A stretch of 41,077 nucleotides of DNA from Clostridiales bacterium (lineage in GTDB: Bacteria > Bacillota > Clostridia > Christensenellales > Aristaeellaceae), in contig SVGY01000021.1 in NCBI GenBank assembly GCA_015056145.1, positions 1 to 41,077 on the forward strand, read 5' to 3'. The translations under genes were made by a program, and so were the position numbers. Each line of letters opens with the position of its first letter. Position 1 is the first letter of the stretch. Below the pieces are notes generated by a model. That model was not told where the DNA came from and made no database searches. It saw only the letters and a program-made list of their open reading frames with translations. Shown here one piece after another: positions 1 through 7,580 of the stretch.

Positions 1-106
1 TGATCTCTGGCTTAATCTCCTTTGCGATATATACGGCTACAAAAGCGATAGAAAGAAAAACAGCAATCGCATTTTGCTGAAACCATCTGACGAATTTTGT
101 ACGCAT
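1..106 (-). CDS. Small membrane protein, truncated by window edge
   Basis: Thirty-five codons are visible, from an ATG at 104-106 to the window edge. A good SD (GGAGG, about 6 nt upstream on the minus strand) precedes it. The peptide starts MRTKFVRWFQQNAIAVFLS and has one hydrophobic stretch at about residues 13-27, followed by a charged segment (AKEIKPE), so it looks like a membrane-anchored protein. It lies downstream of the sensor kinase and response regulator on the same strand, but an intervening stem-loop suggests a separate transcript. No cysteine or serine of an AgrD-type thiolactone core is visible in the part present. Function unknown. Confidence 0.5.
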   Translation of the reverse strand, partial: MRTKFVRWFQQNAIAVFLSIAFVAVYIAKEIKPEI

Positions 107-165
107 TATGTACCTCCAATTTTAGATGCAATAATTCTCGTGTTCATTTTATCATAGTAGTACAA

Positions 166-197
166 GAAACAGCAAGCCTTGACCTGCTTGCTGTTTC
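166..197 (-). terminator. Stem-loop after the two-component operon
   Basis: A 12-bp perfect stem (GAAACAGCAAGC with GCTTGCTGTTTC) encloses an 8-nt loop and is followed on the minus strand by TTGTACTACT, a weak U-tract. It would end the response regulator-kinase transcript. A 32-nt relative with 25 of 32 identical bases lies at 40876-40907. Confidence 0.5.
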
Positions 198-203
198 GGT
201 TTA

Positions 204-272
204 TCATTGGCCGTTTGTATCGGATACACGACCGTTATGATGTAATGTGAAGGATAACTCCATCCTTTTCAT
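204..272 (-). CDS. Candidate 22-residue ORF after the sensor kinase
   Basis: The ORF starts with ATG at 270-272, or at the second ATG at 261-263, behind a GGGGGAG purine tract, and ends at TGA 204-206. The peptide begins MKRMELSFTLHHNGR and is hydrophilic. It follows the kinase stop by 35 nt and precedes a stem-loop, so it would be the last ORF of the two-component operon, a place where a signal peptide could be encoded. Against this, the first 31 bases (273-243) match 40830-40860 at 24 positions, where the frame closes after 10 codons. A non-coding repeat is therefore an equal explanation. Treat it as a hypothesis. Confidence 0.22.
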   Translation of the reverse strand: MKRMELSFTLHHNGRVSDTNGQ

Positions 273-307
273 CACTCCCCCTGGCGGAAGGCTGCTTTTG
301 TTTGCGC

Positions 308-1636
308 TTATGCGGTTTGATGGCTTAGGAAAGGGAGCAGGATTTTTACAATGAAATGGCGGTTTTCAATCATGAATTCACACCGTCCTTCAGCTTCTCT
401 TACAATGCGCTCTATGGTGCGGATGCCGATGGGGTGGGTGCTGCCGTCGGTGCGGACAATCTTGGAAGAAAGCCATTGTCCCTTTGCAAGATGAATGGTG
501 TCCGGGTTGCAGGGGTTTTTCAGGAGGATCAGGAGCATTTCGCCGGGACGATGGAATTTCAGATGAATGATACGGTTCTCCGTATCAGGGAGCCGCTGCA
601 CGCCTTCGATGGCATTGTCCAGCAGGTTGCCCAGCATGGTACAGAATTTGGTGGAGGACATGGGCAGGCGGTCAAAGGGATAGAGCGAGCAGTCAAAGCT
701 GATTCCCGCCTTGCTCATGGTAAGGGATTTGGCTGTCAGAAGTGCATCCACCGCTGGAGAACCGCTGGAAAAGCTGCTTTCTGCGCTGAGCTCCTTCTGG
801 TAGGTTTTCAGGTATTCCTCGGCGTTTTCATTGCCTGCGTTTTTGACCATTTCTGCCAGAGTCTGCATATGTTGCTTAAAATCGTGCTGGCGGATGGAGA
901 GCTGGTCATACAGCCGTTCCAGTTCCTGCTGGTGATGATCCCGCATGGAGATGGCATCCAACTCCGCCTGATGATCCATCTCCAACTGAAAAATGGCGGA
1001 CATGCGCTGAAACAGAATTACCGTAATAATCATGGATGAGCAAAGCCCGAGGTACACCAGCAGGAAGAACTTGGCTTCGGGACCGTCAAGATGGTTTTTG
1101 TGCAGTGTCTGAATATGGAAAACGACCTTTTCCGCAAGGAAGATGCTGGCAATGGCGCCAAAAAACAGAAACAGATTGGACCAGGAAAGCCGGCTGTATT
1201 CTTTTTTGAATTTGGAAACAATAAACAGCAAAAGGAACAGCAAAACGCTGAAAAGGGAAAGAAACAGAATTTTTGGAAGACCAGAGGACAGCACCACCTC
1301 TGCAGCATTGACCCCGGGGATGGAAACCAGCATAAAGAAAGATACATCCAGTGCAGAGAAATAAAGCACGGCATACATCAAAAGCCAGAAACCGGTGATG
1401 TACCAGTTGTCCTGTACTACAAAAAAAGCATAGGGAACATAAAGCAAAAAGACCAGTTCCAAAGGGATCCTTATGGAAAAAAACAAATCCAGAGACAGGA
1501 TCAGGGTATGGCTGAGAAAAAAGAAAATGTCTGTTTTGCGGTGTGAAGGCTTTAGATGGAGCCGGGAATTGATGAAATACAGAAACAGAAAAGAGCGGAA
1601 TAAATTATAGCATAGTTTAAACAGTATCCACAGCAT
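308..1636 (-). CDS. AgrC-like GHKL sensor histidine kinase
   Basis: A 442-residue protein starting at MLWILFK, with GGAGG 12 nt upstream and a 20-nt overlap with the response regulator gene. The first ~215 residues are strongly hydrophobic, with six or seven predicted membrane segments, as in AgrC/peptide-pheromone sensors. The rest is a cytoplasmic kinase of the GHKL superfamily. The phospho-acceptor histidine is H251 in RQHDFKQH, the N-box is LGNLLDNAIEG at about 335-345, and a G-box-like HPIGIRTIERI is at about 401. There is no HAMP or PAS domain. It should phosphorylate the LytTR regulator encoded just upstream. The ligand is unknown, and no agrB-like protease gene is visible in the window. 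Confidence 0.85.
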   Translation of the reverse strand: MLWILFKLCYNLFRSFLFLYFINSRLHLKPSHRKTDIFFFLSHTLILSLDLFFSIRIPLELVFLLYVPYAFFVVQDNWYITGFWLLMYAVLYFSALDVSFFMLVSIPGVNAAEVVLSSGLPKILFLSLFSVLLFLLLFIVSKFKKEYSRLSWSNLFLFFGAIASIFLAEKVVFHIQTLHKNHLDGPEAKFFLLVYLGLCSSMIITVILFQRMSAIFQLEMDHQAELDAISMRDHHQQELERLYDQLSIRQHDFKQHMQTLAEMVKNAGNENAEEYLKTYQKELSAESSFSSGSPAVDALLTAKSLTMSKAGISFDCSLYPFDRLPMSSTKFCTMLGNLLDNAIEGVQRLPDTENRIIHLKFHRPGEMLLILLKNPCNPDTIHLAKGQWLSSKIVRTDGSTHPIGIRTIERIVREAEGRCEFMIENRHFIVKILLPFLSHQTA

Positions 1637-2363
1637 TTTTGAGGATTCCCTCCAGATAGTAACGGTCAAAAACCCCGTTGATGGAAGCAAGATAAGGACG
1701 GGAAATGGGAAGCAGGTCCTGATTGGACATCATGAGTTCGTTTCGTTTGATGCTACGGACATGAGCGATGTTGACAATATAGCTGCGATGGCAGCGGACG
1801 AAAATTTCCGGTATAAGGCGTTCGGGCAACTCAGAAAAGCGAAGTTTGAGGCGGATTTCGCCGGGATCGCTTCGCTTGCGTACAATGGTATGGGGCGAGC
1901 GGGCCTCGAAATACAGGATATCCTGATAGGGAATGAGAAAGCGGTTTCCGTTTTCCGATACGGTAAAAAACCGATTGGCGGACAGGCGATACTGCTTGTA
2001 AGCGATATCCATGCATTCGGCGATTTCCTCGTAACGGATGGGCTTGCGCAGGTACCGCAGGGCGGATACGCTGTAACCCTCGTAAACATAGGCATCCGTG
2101 CTGGTAACAAATACGATGGGCACCTGTTCGTCCTTTTGGCGGATGAGCTTTGCCAGCTCCATGCCGTTCATTTCATCAATAAACTGGATATCCAGGAAAA
2201 GAAGGTCGGCGGAAAGCTGTTCCCATTTTTCCAGCAACTCTCCGGTGGAGGAAAAAAGAATGAGCTGAACATCTTCTGTGTTGGTAAAATGCATCCATTG
2301 CTTTATTTTTTCAGAAATGGATTTGCGATAAATTCTTTCGTCTTCGCAGATGATGACGTTCAT
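1617..2363 (-). CDS. LytTR-family response regulator (AgrA/LytR type)
   Basis: A 248-residue response regulator starting at MNVIICEDE, with AGGAAG 11 nt upstream. A GTG four codons earlier (2375) is in frame but lies inside the SD. The N-terminal receiver domain has the acidic pocket (CEDE) and phospho-acceptor D58 in LLFLDIQF. The C-terminal half (about 138-248) is a LytTR DNA-binding domain, recognisable from FVRCHRSYIVN and the preceding DILYFEA strand. LytTR regulators bind repeated sites upstream of bacteriocin, virulence or cell-wall genes. It is the first gene of a two-gene operon with its cognate kinase and has a near-consensus promoter at 2396-2424. Confidence 0.9.
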   Translation of the reverse strand: MNVIICEDERIYRKSISEKIKQWMHFTNTEDVQLILFSSTGELLEKWEQLSADLLFLDIQFIDEMNGMELAKLIRQKDEQVPIVFVTSTDAYVYEGYSVSALRYLRKPIRYEEIAECMDIAYKQYRLSANRFFTVSENGNRFLIPYQDILYFEARSPHTIVRKRSDPGEIRLKLRFSELPERLIPEIFVRCHRSYIVNIAHVRSIKRNELMMSNQDLLPISRPYLASINGVFDRYYLEGILKNAVDTV

Positions 2364-2395
2364 GAAGAGGATCACTTCCTATAGAGCATGAATAT

Positions 2396-2424
2396 ATCAT
2401 AATGATTTTTTATTGAAATGTCAA
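2396..2424 (-). promoter_or_regulatory. Sigma-A promoter of the two-component operon
   Basis: On the minus strand: TTGACA (2424-2419), 17-nt spacer, TATGAT (2401-2396). The regulator start codon lies about 33 nt downstream of the -10 box. Confidence 0.75.
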
Positions 2425-2434
2425 ATAATGGTAT

Positions 2435-2471
2435 ACAAAAAACCGGAGAAAGACAATTCGTCTTGCTCCGG
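2435..2471 (-). terminator. Intrinsic terminator of the aldo/keto reductase gene
   Basis: Minus-strand stem CCGGAG-c-AAGAC / GTCTT-t-CTCCGG (2471-2443) followed by TTTTTTG. It lies 17 nt after the reductase stop codon and just upstream of the two-component promoter. Confidence 0.85.
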
Positions 2472-2487
2472 GAAAAGAAATGACGTT

Positions 2488-3621
2488 TTATTCTGCGGCT
2501 TTTGCGGCCTGCTTGAGCAGGTCGATGATGGAAAGGTGCTGGGGGCAGGCGCCTTCGCACATGCCGCATTCAATGCACTGGCTGGGGTCTTCCTTTTCCT
2601 TGATGTGGTTCTTCATGCGGCCCTTGAGGATGTCGGGACGGTCGAACATGAGGGATTCATCCCAGGAACGGAAGATGTCCGGAATGTGAACGTTCTGGGG
2701 GCAGGGCTGGCAGTAACGGCAACCGGTGCAACCGGTTTTCATACGGGCGAGGTAAGCTTTTTTCACATCTTCCATCAGCTGCTTTTCCTCGGCGGACATG
2801 CAGTTCATGGAGGCGTTTTCAAAGATGTTCAGGTTGTCCTTGAGCTGATCCCAGCTGCTCATGCCGCTGAGAACGGTGATCACTGCGGGCATGTCGTACA
2901 GGTAGCGGAAGGCCCATTCCACGGGGCTGCGCTTTACGGGCCATGCTTCATAGAGGGCATTGACATCGGCGGGAGCCTTTGCCAGCATGCCGCCACGCAG
3001 GGGCTCCATGATCACGATGCCCACGCCCTTTTCGTAAGCAGCCTGAATGCCGCTGAGGCAGGCTTGCTCGTCACCATCCAGAATGTTCATCTGAACCTGA
3101 GCCATTTTCCAGTCGTAATCGTTGAGGATTTCCAGGAAGCATTCGGGGCCGTCGTGGAAGCTGAAGCTGGGGAAGCGGATTTTGCCGCTCTTTACAGCAC
3201 GGTCAAGGAAGGCTTTGTAGTTCAGCTTGCGCAGCTTTTCCAGCCGTTCCTTGTTCATGGCGTGCATGAGATAAAAATCGATGTGGTCGGTGTTCAGCTT
3301 CTTCAGCTGTTCATCCAGATACTTGTCCAGGTCTTCTTCGGTTTCCACCAGCCATACAGGCAGCTTGGTGGCAAGCACTACCTTTTCACGGTAGCCGTCT
3401 GCCAGCGCCTTGGCAACCACCAGTTCGCTGGCCCCGCCATGGTAGGGATAGGCGGTGTCGATATAGGTTACGCCATGGTCGATGGCATAGCGGATCATAT
3501 CGATGGCATAGGGCTCGTCAATGAGCTTTTCGCCGTCCTTTTCGATGACGGGCAGGCGCATGCAGCCAAAGCCGAGACGGGATACGGTTACATCGGTTCC
3601 GGGAAAGGTTGCGGTGTTCAT
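2488..3621 (-). CDS. Aldo/keto reductase with C-terminal 4Fe-4S ferredoxin domain
   Basis: A 377-residue oxidoreductase. Residues 1-285 are an aldo/keto reductase TIM barrel with the expected tetrad D55, Y60 (DTAYPYHG), K86 and H120. The C-terminal ~80 residues hold two ferredoxin-like cysteine clusters, C298/C301/C304/C307 and C349/C352/C355/C359. This architecture is common in Clostridia as a 'predicted oxidoreductase of the aldo/keto reductase family'; the physiological substrate is not established. The tail suggests electron exchange with ferredoxin-type carriers as well as NAD(P)H. The ATG has GGAGG 9 nt upstream. It is monocistronic, with its own promoter (3687-3715) and terminator. A paralogue lies at 27227-28414. 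Confidence 0.9.
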   Translation of the reverse strand: MNTATFPGTDVTVSRLGFGCMRLPVIEKDGEKLIDEPYAIDMIRYAIDHGVTYIDTAYPYHGGASELVVAKALADGYREKVVLATKLPVWLVETEEDLDKYLDEQLKKLNTDHIDFYLMHAMNKERLEKLRKLNYKAFLDRAVKSGKIRFPSFSFHDGPECFLEILNDYDWKMAQVQMNILDGDEQACLSGIQAAYEKGVGIVIMEPLRGGMLAKAPADVNALYEAWPVKRSPVEWAFRYLYDMPAVITVLSGMSSWDQLKDNLNIFENASMNCMSAEEKQLMEDVKKAYLARMKTGCTGCRYCQPCPQNVHIPDIFRSWDESLMFDRPDILKGRMKNHIKEKEDPSQCIECGMCEGACPQHLSIIDLLKQAAKAAE

Positions 3622-3686
3622 AAATAAGAACCTCCTTGTATCACTTACATTTGCAGGTTGTTAACGCAGGTTATGCATTGCATGTT

Positions 3687-3715
3687 ATTATATCGAAAAT
3701 CATCTATCATTGCAA
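3687..3715 (-). promoter_or_regulatory. Sigma-A promoter of the aldo/keto reductase gene
   Basis: Minus strand TTGCAA (3715-3710), 17-nt spacer, TATAAT (3692-3687). Around the presumed start are an ATGCAATGCAT near-palindrome and two AACCTGC motifs that could be operator sequence; no regulator is apparent. Confidence 0.7.
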
Positions 3716-3737
3716 CTGTATACGGTAAAAAATTTGA

Positions 3738-5468
3738 TCATTCCTGAGCCTGGATGCGGTGCATGCGGGCGTATATGCCGTCGAGGGCCAGTAACTGTTC
3801 GTGGTTACCGCTTTCAGCGATTCGGCCATCCTCAATCACCAGGATCAGGTCCGAATTGCGGATGGTGGAAAGACGGTGGGCGATGGCCAGAATGGTGCGT
3901 TTTCCGGCGATGGAACCGATGGCGGCCTGAATCTGCCGTTCGGTTTCCACGTCCACAGAGGCCGTGGCTTCGTCCAGAACGATGATGGGGGAGGAACGGA
4001 GAATGGCCCGTGCGATGGCTACACGCTGTTTCTGCCCGCCGGAAAGGCGCAGCCCACGCTCGCCAACTCTGGTCTGGTATCCGTCGGGCATGGCCAGAAT
4101 ATCCTCGTGGATATTGGCGGCTTTTGCAGCTTCCTCAATCTGGGCGGGGGTAGCATCGGGGCGGGCATAGCCGATGTTTTCGTAGATGGTACCGTTGAAG
4201 AGGAAGGTATCCTGCAGAACCGGGGAGATATTGTGCCGGAGGCTTTCCAGAGTAACGTTTTTGATATCCTGCCCGTCGATGCGGATGGAACCCTGGCACG
4301 GCTCGTAGAAACGGGAGATGAGCTGGGTCAGCGTGGTTTTGCCAACGCCGGTGGGGCCCACCAGCGCCACCATCATGCCCGGCTTGCAGGTAAAGCTGAT
4401 ATCCTTCAGCACAGGCTCGTTTTCGCCGTAGGCAAAGGTTACATGGTCAAAGGTCACTTCGCCCTGCACGTTTTTAAGCTCCACAGCGTTTTCGCTGTCC
4501 TGAATGTCGGAAGGGGTATCCAGTATCAGCATGGCACGTTCGGCGCCGGCCATGGATTGCTGCATGCTTTCCAGCAGATTGGCAAGGCCGGTCACGGGGG
4601 CGTAGAACAGACTCAGATACAGAACAAAAGTAACGATGATTTCCACGCTCAGGCCGTGATAGTATGCCAGCAGGCCGCCAAAACCCACTACCAGAATGGT
4701 GCCGATGGAGGAAAGGAACTCCACCGATGGATGGAAAATGGCGCTGATTTTCAGGGCGTGAAGCATGGCCTTGATGTGGTCGAAGTTCTTTTCGTTCACT
4801 TGCTCAGCTTCGTAGCTTTCCTGGCCGAAAGACTGGATTTCGTGGATGCCGCTGAGGTTATCCTGCAGCTTGGCATTCAGCTCGCCCATCTTTTTTTGGG
4901 AAACCCGGAAAAAGGGGCGGACTTTCTTGCTGAAAATTATGCCGGAAACCAGGATCAGCGGGATGGGAAAGCAGGTGATCAGCGCCAGTTCCCACTTTAC
5001 GGTGATCAGGATCACCAGCACGCCTGCAAAGGTAATAATGTTGGTGAACATTTCCGGGATGATGTGGGCGTAAAGCAGCTCAAAGTCCCGGGTATCGTTT
5101 ACCACACGGCTCATCAGGTCGCCGGTCTGCTTGTCGTGGAAAAAACCCAGATGCAACCGCTGCATTTTGTCATACATGCGTGTGCGAAGGTCGCCTACCA
5201 GATACCAGGCAGCCTTGTGGGCCAGATAGTTGCTCAGGAAACGGAAAACGATCCGGAGCAGGTAGAGCGCAATCAAAATCAGGGTAAGAATCAGAATGGT
5301 TTTCAGGGAACCCTCCGGCATGCCCTTTTCCACCACGCCGGTCATGGAGGAAAGTACCCTGGGGGCCGCCAGGTTAATCAGCGTCAGGGTCAGGGTGGAA
5401 AGAATGGCAGCAATGTACAGTTTTTTGTAGCGCACAGCCTCACGGCTAAGCTTCCATAGCAGTTTCAT
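3738..5468 (-). CDS. ABC exporter half-transporter (TMD-NBD fusion)
   Basis: A 576-residue fused ABC exporter starting at MKLLWKLSREAV, with GGAGG 5 nt upstream; the in-frame ATG eight codons earlier has no SD. Residues 1 to about 310 form six membrane helices of the type-1 exporter fold. Residues from about 335 form the nucleotide-binding domain, with Walker A (GPTGVGKTT), the LSGGQ signature, Walker B plus glutamate (IIVLDEAT) and the switch histidine (AIAHRLST). Such half-transporters (MsbA/LmrA/BmrA-like) dimerise and export lipids, peptides or drugs. No partner half-transporter gene is adjacent, so a homodimer is likely. The substrate cannot be read from the sequence. Promoter at 5507-5534; no clear terminator is seen before the next minus-strand gene. 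Confidence 0.92.
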   Translation of the reverse strand: MKLLWKLSREAVRYKKLYIAAILSTLTLTLINLAAPRVLSSMTGVVEKGMPEGSLKTILILTLILIALYLLRIVFRFLSNYLAHKAAWYLVGDLRTRMYDKMQRLHLGFFHDKQTGDLMSRVVNDTRDFELLYAHIIPEMFTNIITFAGVLVILITVKWELALITCFPIPLILVSGIIFSKKVRPFFRVSQKKMGELNAKLQDNLSGIHEIQSFGQESYEAEQVNEKNFDHIKAMLHALKISAIFHPSVEFLSSIGTILVVGFGGLLAYYHGLSVEIIVTFVLYLSLFYAPVTGLANLLESMQQSMAGAERAMLILDTPSDIQDSENAVELKNVQGEVTFDHVTFAYGENEPVLKDISFTCKPGMMVALVGPTGVGKTTLTQLISRFYEPCQGSIRIDGQDIKNVTLESLRHNISPVLQDTFLFNGTIYENIGYARPDATPAQIEEAAKAANIHEDILAMPDGYQTRVGERGLRLSGGQKQRVAIARAILRSSPIIVLDEATASVDVETERQIQAAIGSIAGKRTILAIAHRLSTIRNSDLILVIEDGRIAESGNHEQLLALDGIYARMHRIQAQE

Positions 5469-5506
5469 GGCATCCTCCTGTGTAGTTATCAAAACGTGAC
5501 CTATTC

Positions 5507-5534
5507 ATTATAGCGAATCCAATAAGAAATGCAA
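5507..5534 (-). promoter_or_regulatory. Sigma-A promoter of the ABC exporter gene
   Basis: Minus strand TTGCAT (5534-5529), 16-nt spacer, TATAAT (5512-5507), 39 nt upstream of the ATG. Confidence 0.65.
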
Positions 5535-5556
5535 ATGTTATTTATCTGGGATCATC

Positions 5557-5583
5557 ACCGAACCAATTCTCCGGCATACCCTG
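5557..5583 (+). promoter_or_regulatory. Possible sigma-K-type promoter of the DUF11 gene
   Basis: AC at 5557-5558, 16 nt, then CATACCCTG (5575-5583), compared with the mother-cell sigma-K pattern AC-N16-CATANNNTA, a one-base departure. No sigma-A promoter is evident in the region. A GAAGGC/GCCTTC stem lies in the leader at 5591-5606. Confidence 0.25.
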
Positions 5584-5631
5584 TCAGCAGGAAGGCAAAG
5601 AGCCTTCTCCATAAAGGAGATGATTTTTTCA

Positions 5632-6489
5632 ATGGCCATTTTTACCAATCAGGCCACCCTTTCCTACCGGGGCGGTGTCGTTAACTCCAACACGGCTGTG
5701 GGCGAAATTGTGGAGGTGCTCAGCATGAGCAAAACCGCAATTTCCAGCGGCTATGTGGTGGGGGATCCGGTAACCTATGTTCTCAGCGTGGTAAACAGCG
5801 GCAGCCAGGATATTACGGGCGTTACCATCACGGATGATCTTGGCGGCTACTCCATGGGCGCAGGCACAGTCTACCCGCTTACCTATGTTCCGGGGTCGCT
5901 GCGCTACTTCATTGGCGGTGTGCCGCAGATGGCCGCCCCGGCCGTAAATGCGGGGCCGCCGCTTGAGATCGGCCCGTTTTCCGTTCCGGCAGGCGGCAAT
6001 GCCATCCTCATCTATGTGGCTACGGTGAACCAGTTCGCTTCGCCTGCGCCCAATGCAGCCATCACCAATACCGCCACCCTGACCGGCGGGGGCGTAATCA
6101 CTCCGGTTGTGGCCTCGGAGACCGTTGAGGCGGGCAATGCCGCTCAGCTGAATATTTTCAAAAGCCTGAGCCCTTCCACAGTGGTGGAGAACGGATTTAT
6201 CACCTACACCTTCCTCATTGAAAACAGCGGCAACACTGCAGCTGTGGCTACCGATAACGTGGTGGTTACCGATCTGTTCAACCCCATCCTGGCGGATCTT
6301 TCCGTCACCTTCAACGGCATTCCCTGGGTGGAAGGCGTTCATTATGAATATAACGAGGCCACGGGGCTGTTTACCACCACGCCCAGCGCCATTACCGTGC
6401 CTGCGGCTGACTATGCACAGGATCCGGTCAGCGGTCAGTGGGTCATCACCCCCGGCACTGCCACACTGGTGGTCAGCGGCAGGGTATGA
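5632..6489 (+). CDS. DUF11 (conserved repeat domain) protein
   Basis: A 285-residue protein made of two DUF11-type beta-sandwich repeats, at about residues 30-145 and 165-280. They are recognisable from V-x-Y-x-[LV]-x-[LV]-x-N-x-G signatures (VTYVLSVVNSGS, ITYTFLIENSGN) followed by V-V-V-T-D or V-T-I-T-D. It begins MAIFTNQATLSY, a start shared by clostridial proteins of this type. There is no signal peptide, membrane segment or LPxTG anchor, although most DUF11 proteins are surface proteins. Release by mother-cell lysis or display on the spore surface would fit, as would the sigma-K-like motif upstream, but this is inference. The ATG is preceded by AAGGAG 12 nt away; the ATG at 5620 overlaps the SD and is rejected. 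Confidence 0.75.
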   Translation: MAIFTNQATLSYRGGVVNSNTAVGEIVEVLSMSKTAISSGYVVGDPVTYVLSVVNSGSQDITGVTITDDLGGYSMGAGTVYPLTYVPGSLRYFIGGVPQMAAPAVNAGPPLEIGPFSVPAGGNAILIYVATVNQFASPAPNAAITNTATLTGGGVITPVVASETVEAGNAAQLNIFKSLSPSTVVENGFITYTFLIENSGNTAAVATDNVVVTDLFNPILADLSVTFNGIPWVEGVHYEYNEATGLFTTTPSAITVPAADYAQDPVSGQWVITPGTATLVVSGRV

Positions 6490-6515
6490 ACCGCAAAGCA
6501 CAAAGGATGCGCCGG

Positions 6516-6541
6516 GACTGCCGTTTCCTCCTGCGGCAGTC
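6516..6541 (+). terminator. Stem-loop after the DUF11 gene
   Basis: GACTGCCG / CGGCAGTC stem with a 10-nt loop, 27 nt after the stop codon. Only a weak T-rich tail follows and it runs into the next promoter, so termination may be incomplete. Confidence 0.5.
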
Positions 6542-6544
6542 TCG

Positions 6545-6573
6545 TTGCCTGTTTGGCGGGAAAGTGGTATAAT
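6545..6573 (+). promoter_or_regulatory. Sigma-A promoter of the radical SAM gene
   Basis: TTGCCT (6545-6550), 17-nt spacer, TATAAT (6568-6573) with an extended -10 TG. Confidence 0.7.
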
Positions 6574-6609
6574 GCCCGTAAATAAAACCACAGCAGGAGA
6601 TGACCCTGA

Positions 6610-7500
6610 ATGCAGTGCAGCCTTTGCCCCCGGAAATGCGGAGCCCTTCGGACGGAAAAAATGGGTCAGGGGTACTGCGGCGTAGGCACGCTGCCGCTGG
6701 TTTCCCGGGCGGCTGCCCATATGTGGGAGGAACCTTGCATCAGCGGTACAAAAGGCAGCGGCACGGTGTTTTTCAGCGGCTGTGCGCTGGGTTGCGTGTT
6801 TTGTCAGAACGAGCGCATCAGCCACCATCCTCTGGGCGAGATTATGACGCCCCGGCAACTTTCGCAGGTTTTTGCAAGGCTGGAGGAAGAAGGCGTTCAC
6901 AATATCAATCTGGTCACGCCCAGCCATTTTGCTCCGGCGATTTTCGAGGCGCTTTCCATCCGCAAGCCCGGCATCCCCGTGGTATGGAATTCCAGCGCCT
7001 ACGAAACGCCGGAACTGATTGAAGCAGCACGGGGTCTGGTGGATATTTTCCTGCCGGATCTGAAATATTGCTCCGAAAAGAGTGCCCTCGCCCTTGCAGA
7101 TGCGCCGGATTATTTTGAAGTGGCCACTCAGGCCATCCGTGCCATGTGCCGGCAGACGGGCCTGCCGAAATATGACGATAACGGGCTGATGCTTTCCGGA
7201 ACGCTGGTGAGGCATCTTGTGCTGCCCCTGCGCACCCGGGAAAGCATGGCAATACTGGATTTTATAGCCGCCGAGCTGCCTAAAGGCACCCCGGTGAGCC
7301 TGATGCGCCAATACACCCCCATGACCGATACAAAGCTGCCTGGTCTGGACCGACGGCTGACGGACAGGGAATACCGGCAGGTGCGGGATCATATGCTGGA
7401 TTTGGGGCTGGATGGTTACCTGCAGCAGAAGGAAGCAGCCAACAGCATATATACGCCCGCCTTCATGGATGAGGAAAGCCGTAGGCTGTTCCCGGGCTGA
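6610..7500 (+). CDS. PflA-like radical SAM protein (PflX/COG1313 type)
   Basis: A 296-residue radical SAM enzyme with the CX3CX2C iron-sulfur motif C58/C62/C65 (GCALGCVFCQN) that binds the SAM-cleaving 4Fe-4S cluster. A second N-terminal cysteine set (C3, C6, C10, C23; CSLCPRKCG) is characteristic of the PflX-like, pyruvate-formate-lyase-activase-related family of unknown substrate. The central part (VTPSHFAPAI, NSSAYE, DIFLPDLKY) follows the partial TIM barrel of that family. The full length is normal. The ATG has AGGAG 10 nt upstream. It is monocistronic and ends in a strong terminator that also contains the next promoter. No glycyl-radical enzyme gene lies nearby, so its partner is unknown. 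Confidence 0.85.
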   Translation: MQCSLCPRKCGALRTEKMGQGYCGVGTLPLVSRAAAHMWEEPCISGTKGSGTVFFSGCALGCVFCQNERISHHPLGEIMTPRQLSQVFARLEEEGVHNINLVTPSHFAPAIFEALSIRKPGIPVVWNSSAYETPELIEAARGLVDIFLPDLKYCSEKSALALADAPDYFEVATQAIRAMCRQTGLPKYDDNGLMLSGTLVRHLVLPLRTRESMAILDFIAAELPKGTPVSLMRQYTPMTDTKLPGLDRRLTDREYRQVRDHMLDLGLDGYLQQKEAANSIYTPAFMDEESRRLFPG

Positions 7501-7523
7501 GCACCTGAGGCAAAAAAGATGCA

Positions 7524-7554
7524 TGAATATCACATTTCTTTTTGCGCCATACTT
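7524..7554 (+). promoter_or_regulatory. Sigma-G (forespore) promoter of the spoVA operon
   Basis: TGAATA (7524-7529), 18-nt spacer, CATACTT (7548-7554), very close to the sigma-G pattern TGAATA-N17/18-CATACTA. Bacillus subtilis spoVA is known to be sigma-G dependent. The -10 box falls in the loop of the upstream gene's terminator hairpin. Confidence 0.7.
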
Positions 7555-7580
7555 TTGGCGGAAAGGAATGTGATTTTTTT
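7529..7580 (+). terminator. Intrinsic terminator of the radical SAM gene
   Basis: Long imperfect stem: ATCACATT (7529-7536) pairs with AATGTGAT (7567-7574), with CTTTT-GCGCC against GGCG-AAAGG inside, then a run of T. It overlaps the sigma-G promoter and supplies the SD of the next ORF (AAAGGAA). Confidence 0.75.

Noticed and set aside
166..197. CRISPR-like repeat (GAAAC...GTTTC palindrome)
   Set aside because: Only single copies at each window end with no spacer periodicity and no cas genes.
1..2375. A complete agr quorum-sensing system
   Set aside because: The regulator and kinase are Agr-like, but no agrB protease is visible and neither small ORF has a thiolactone cysteine core.
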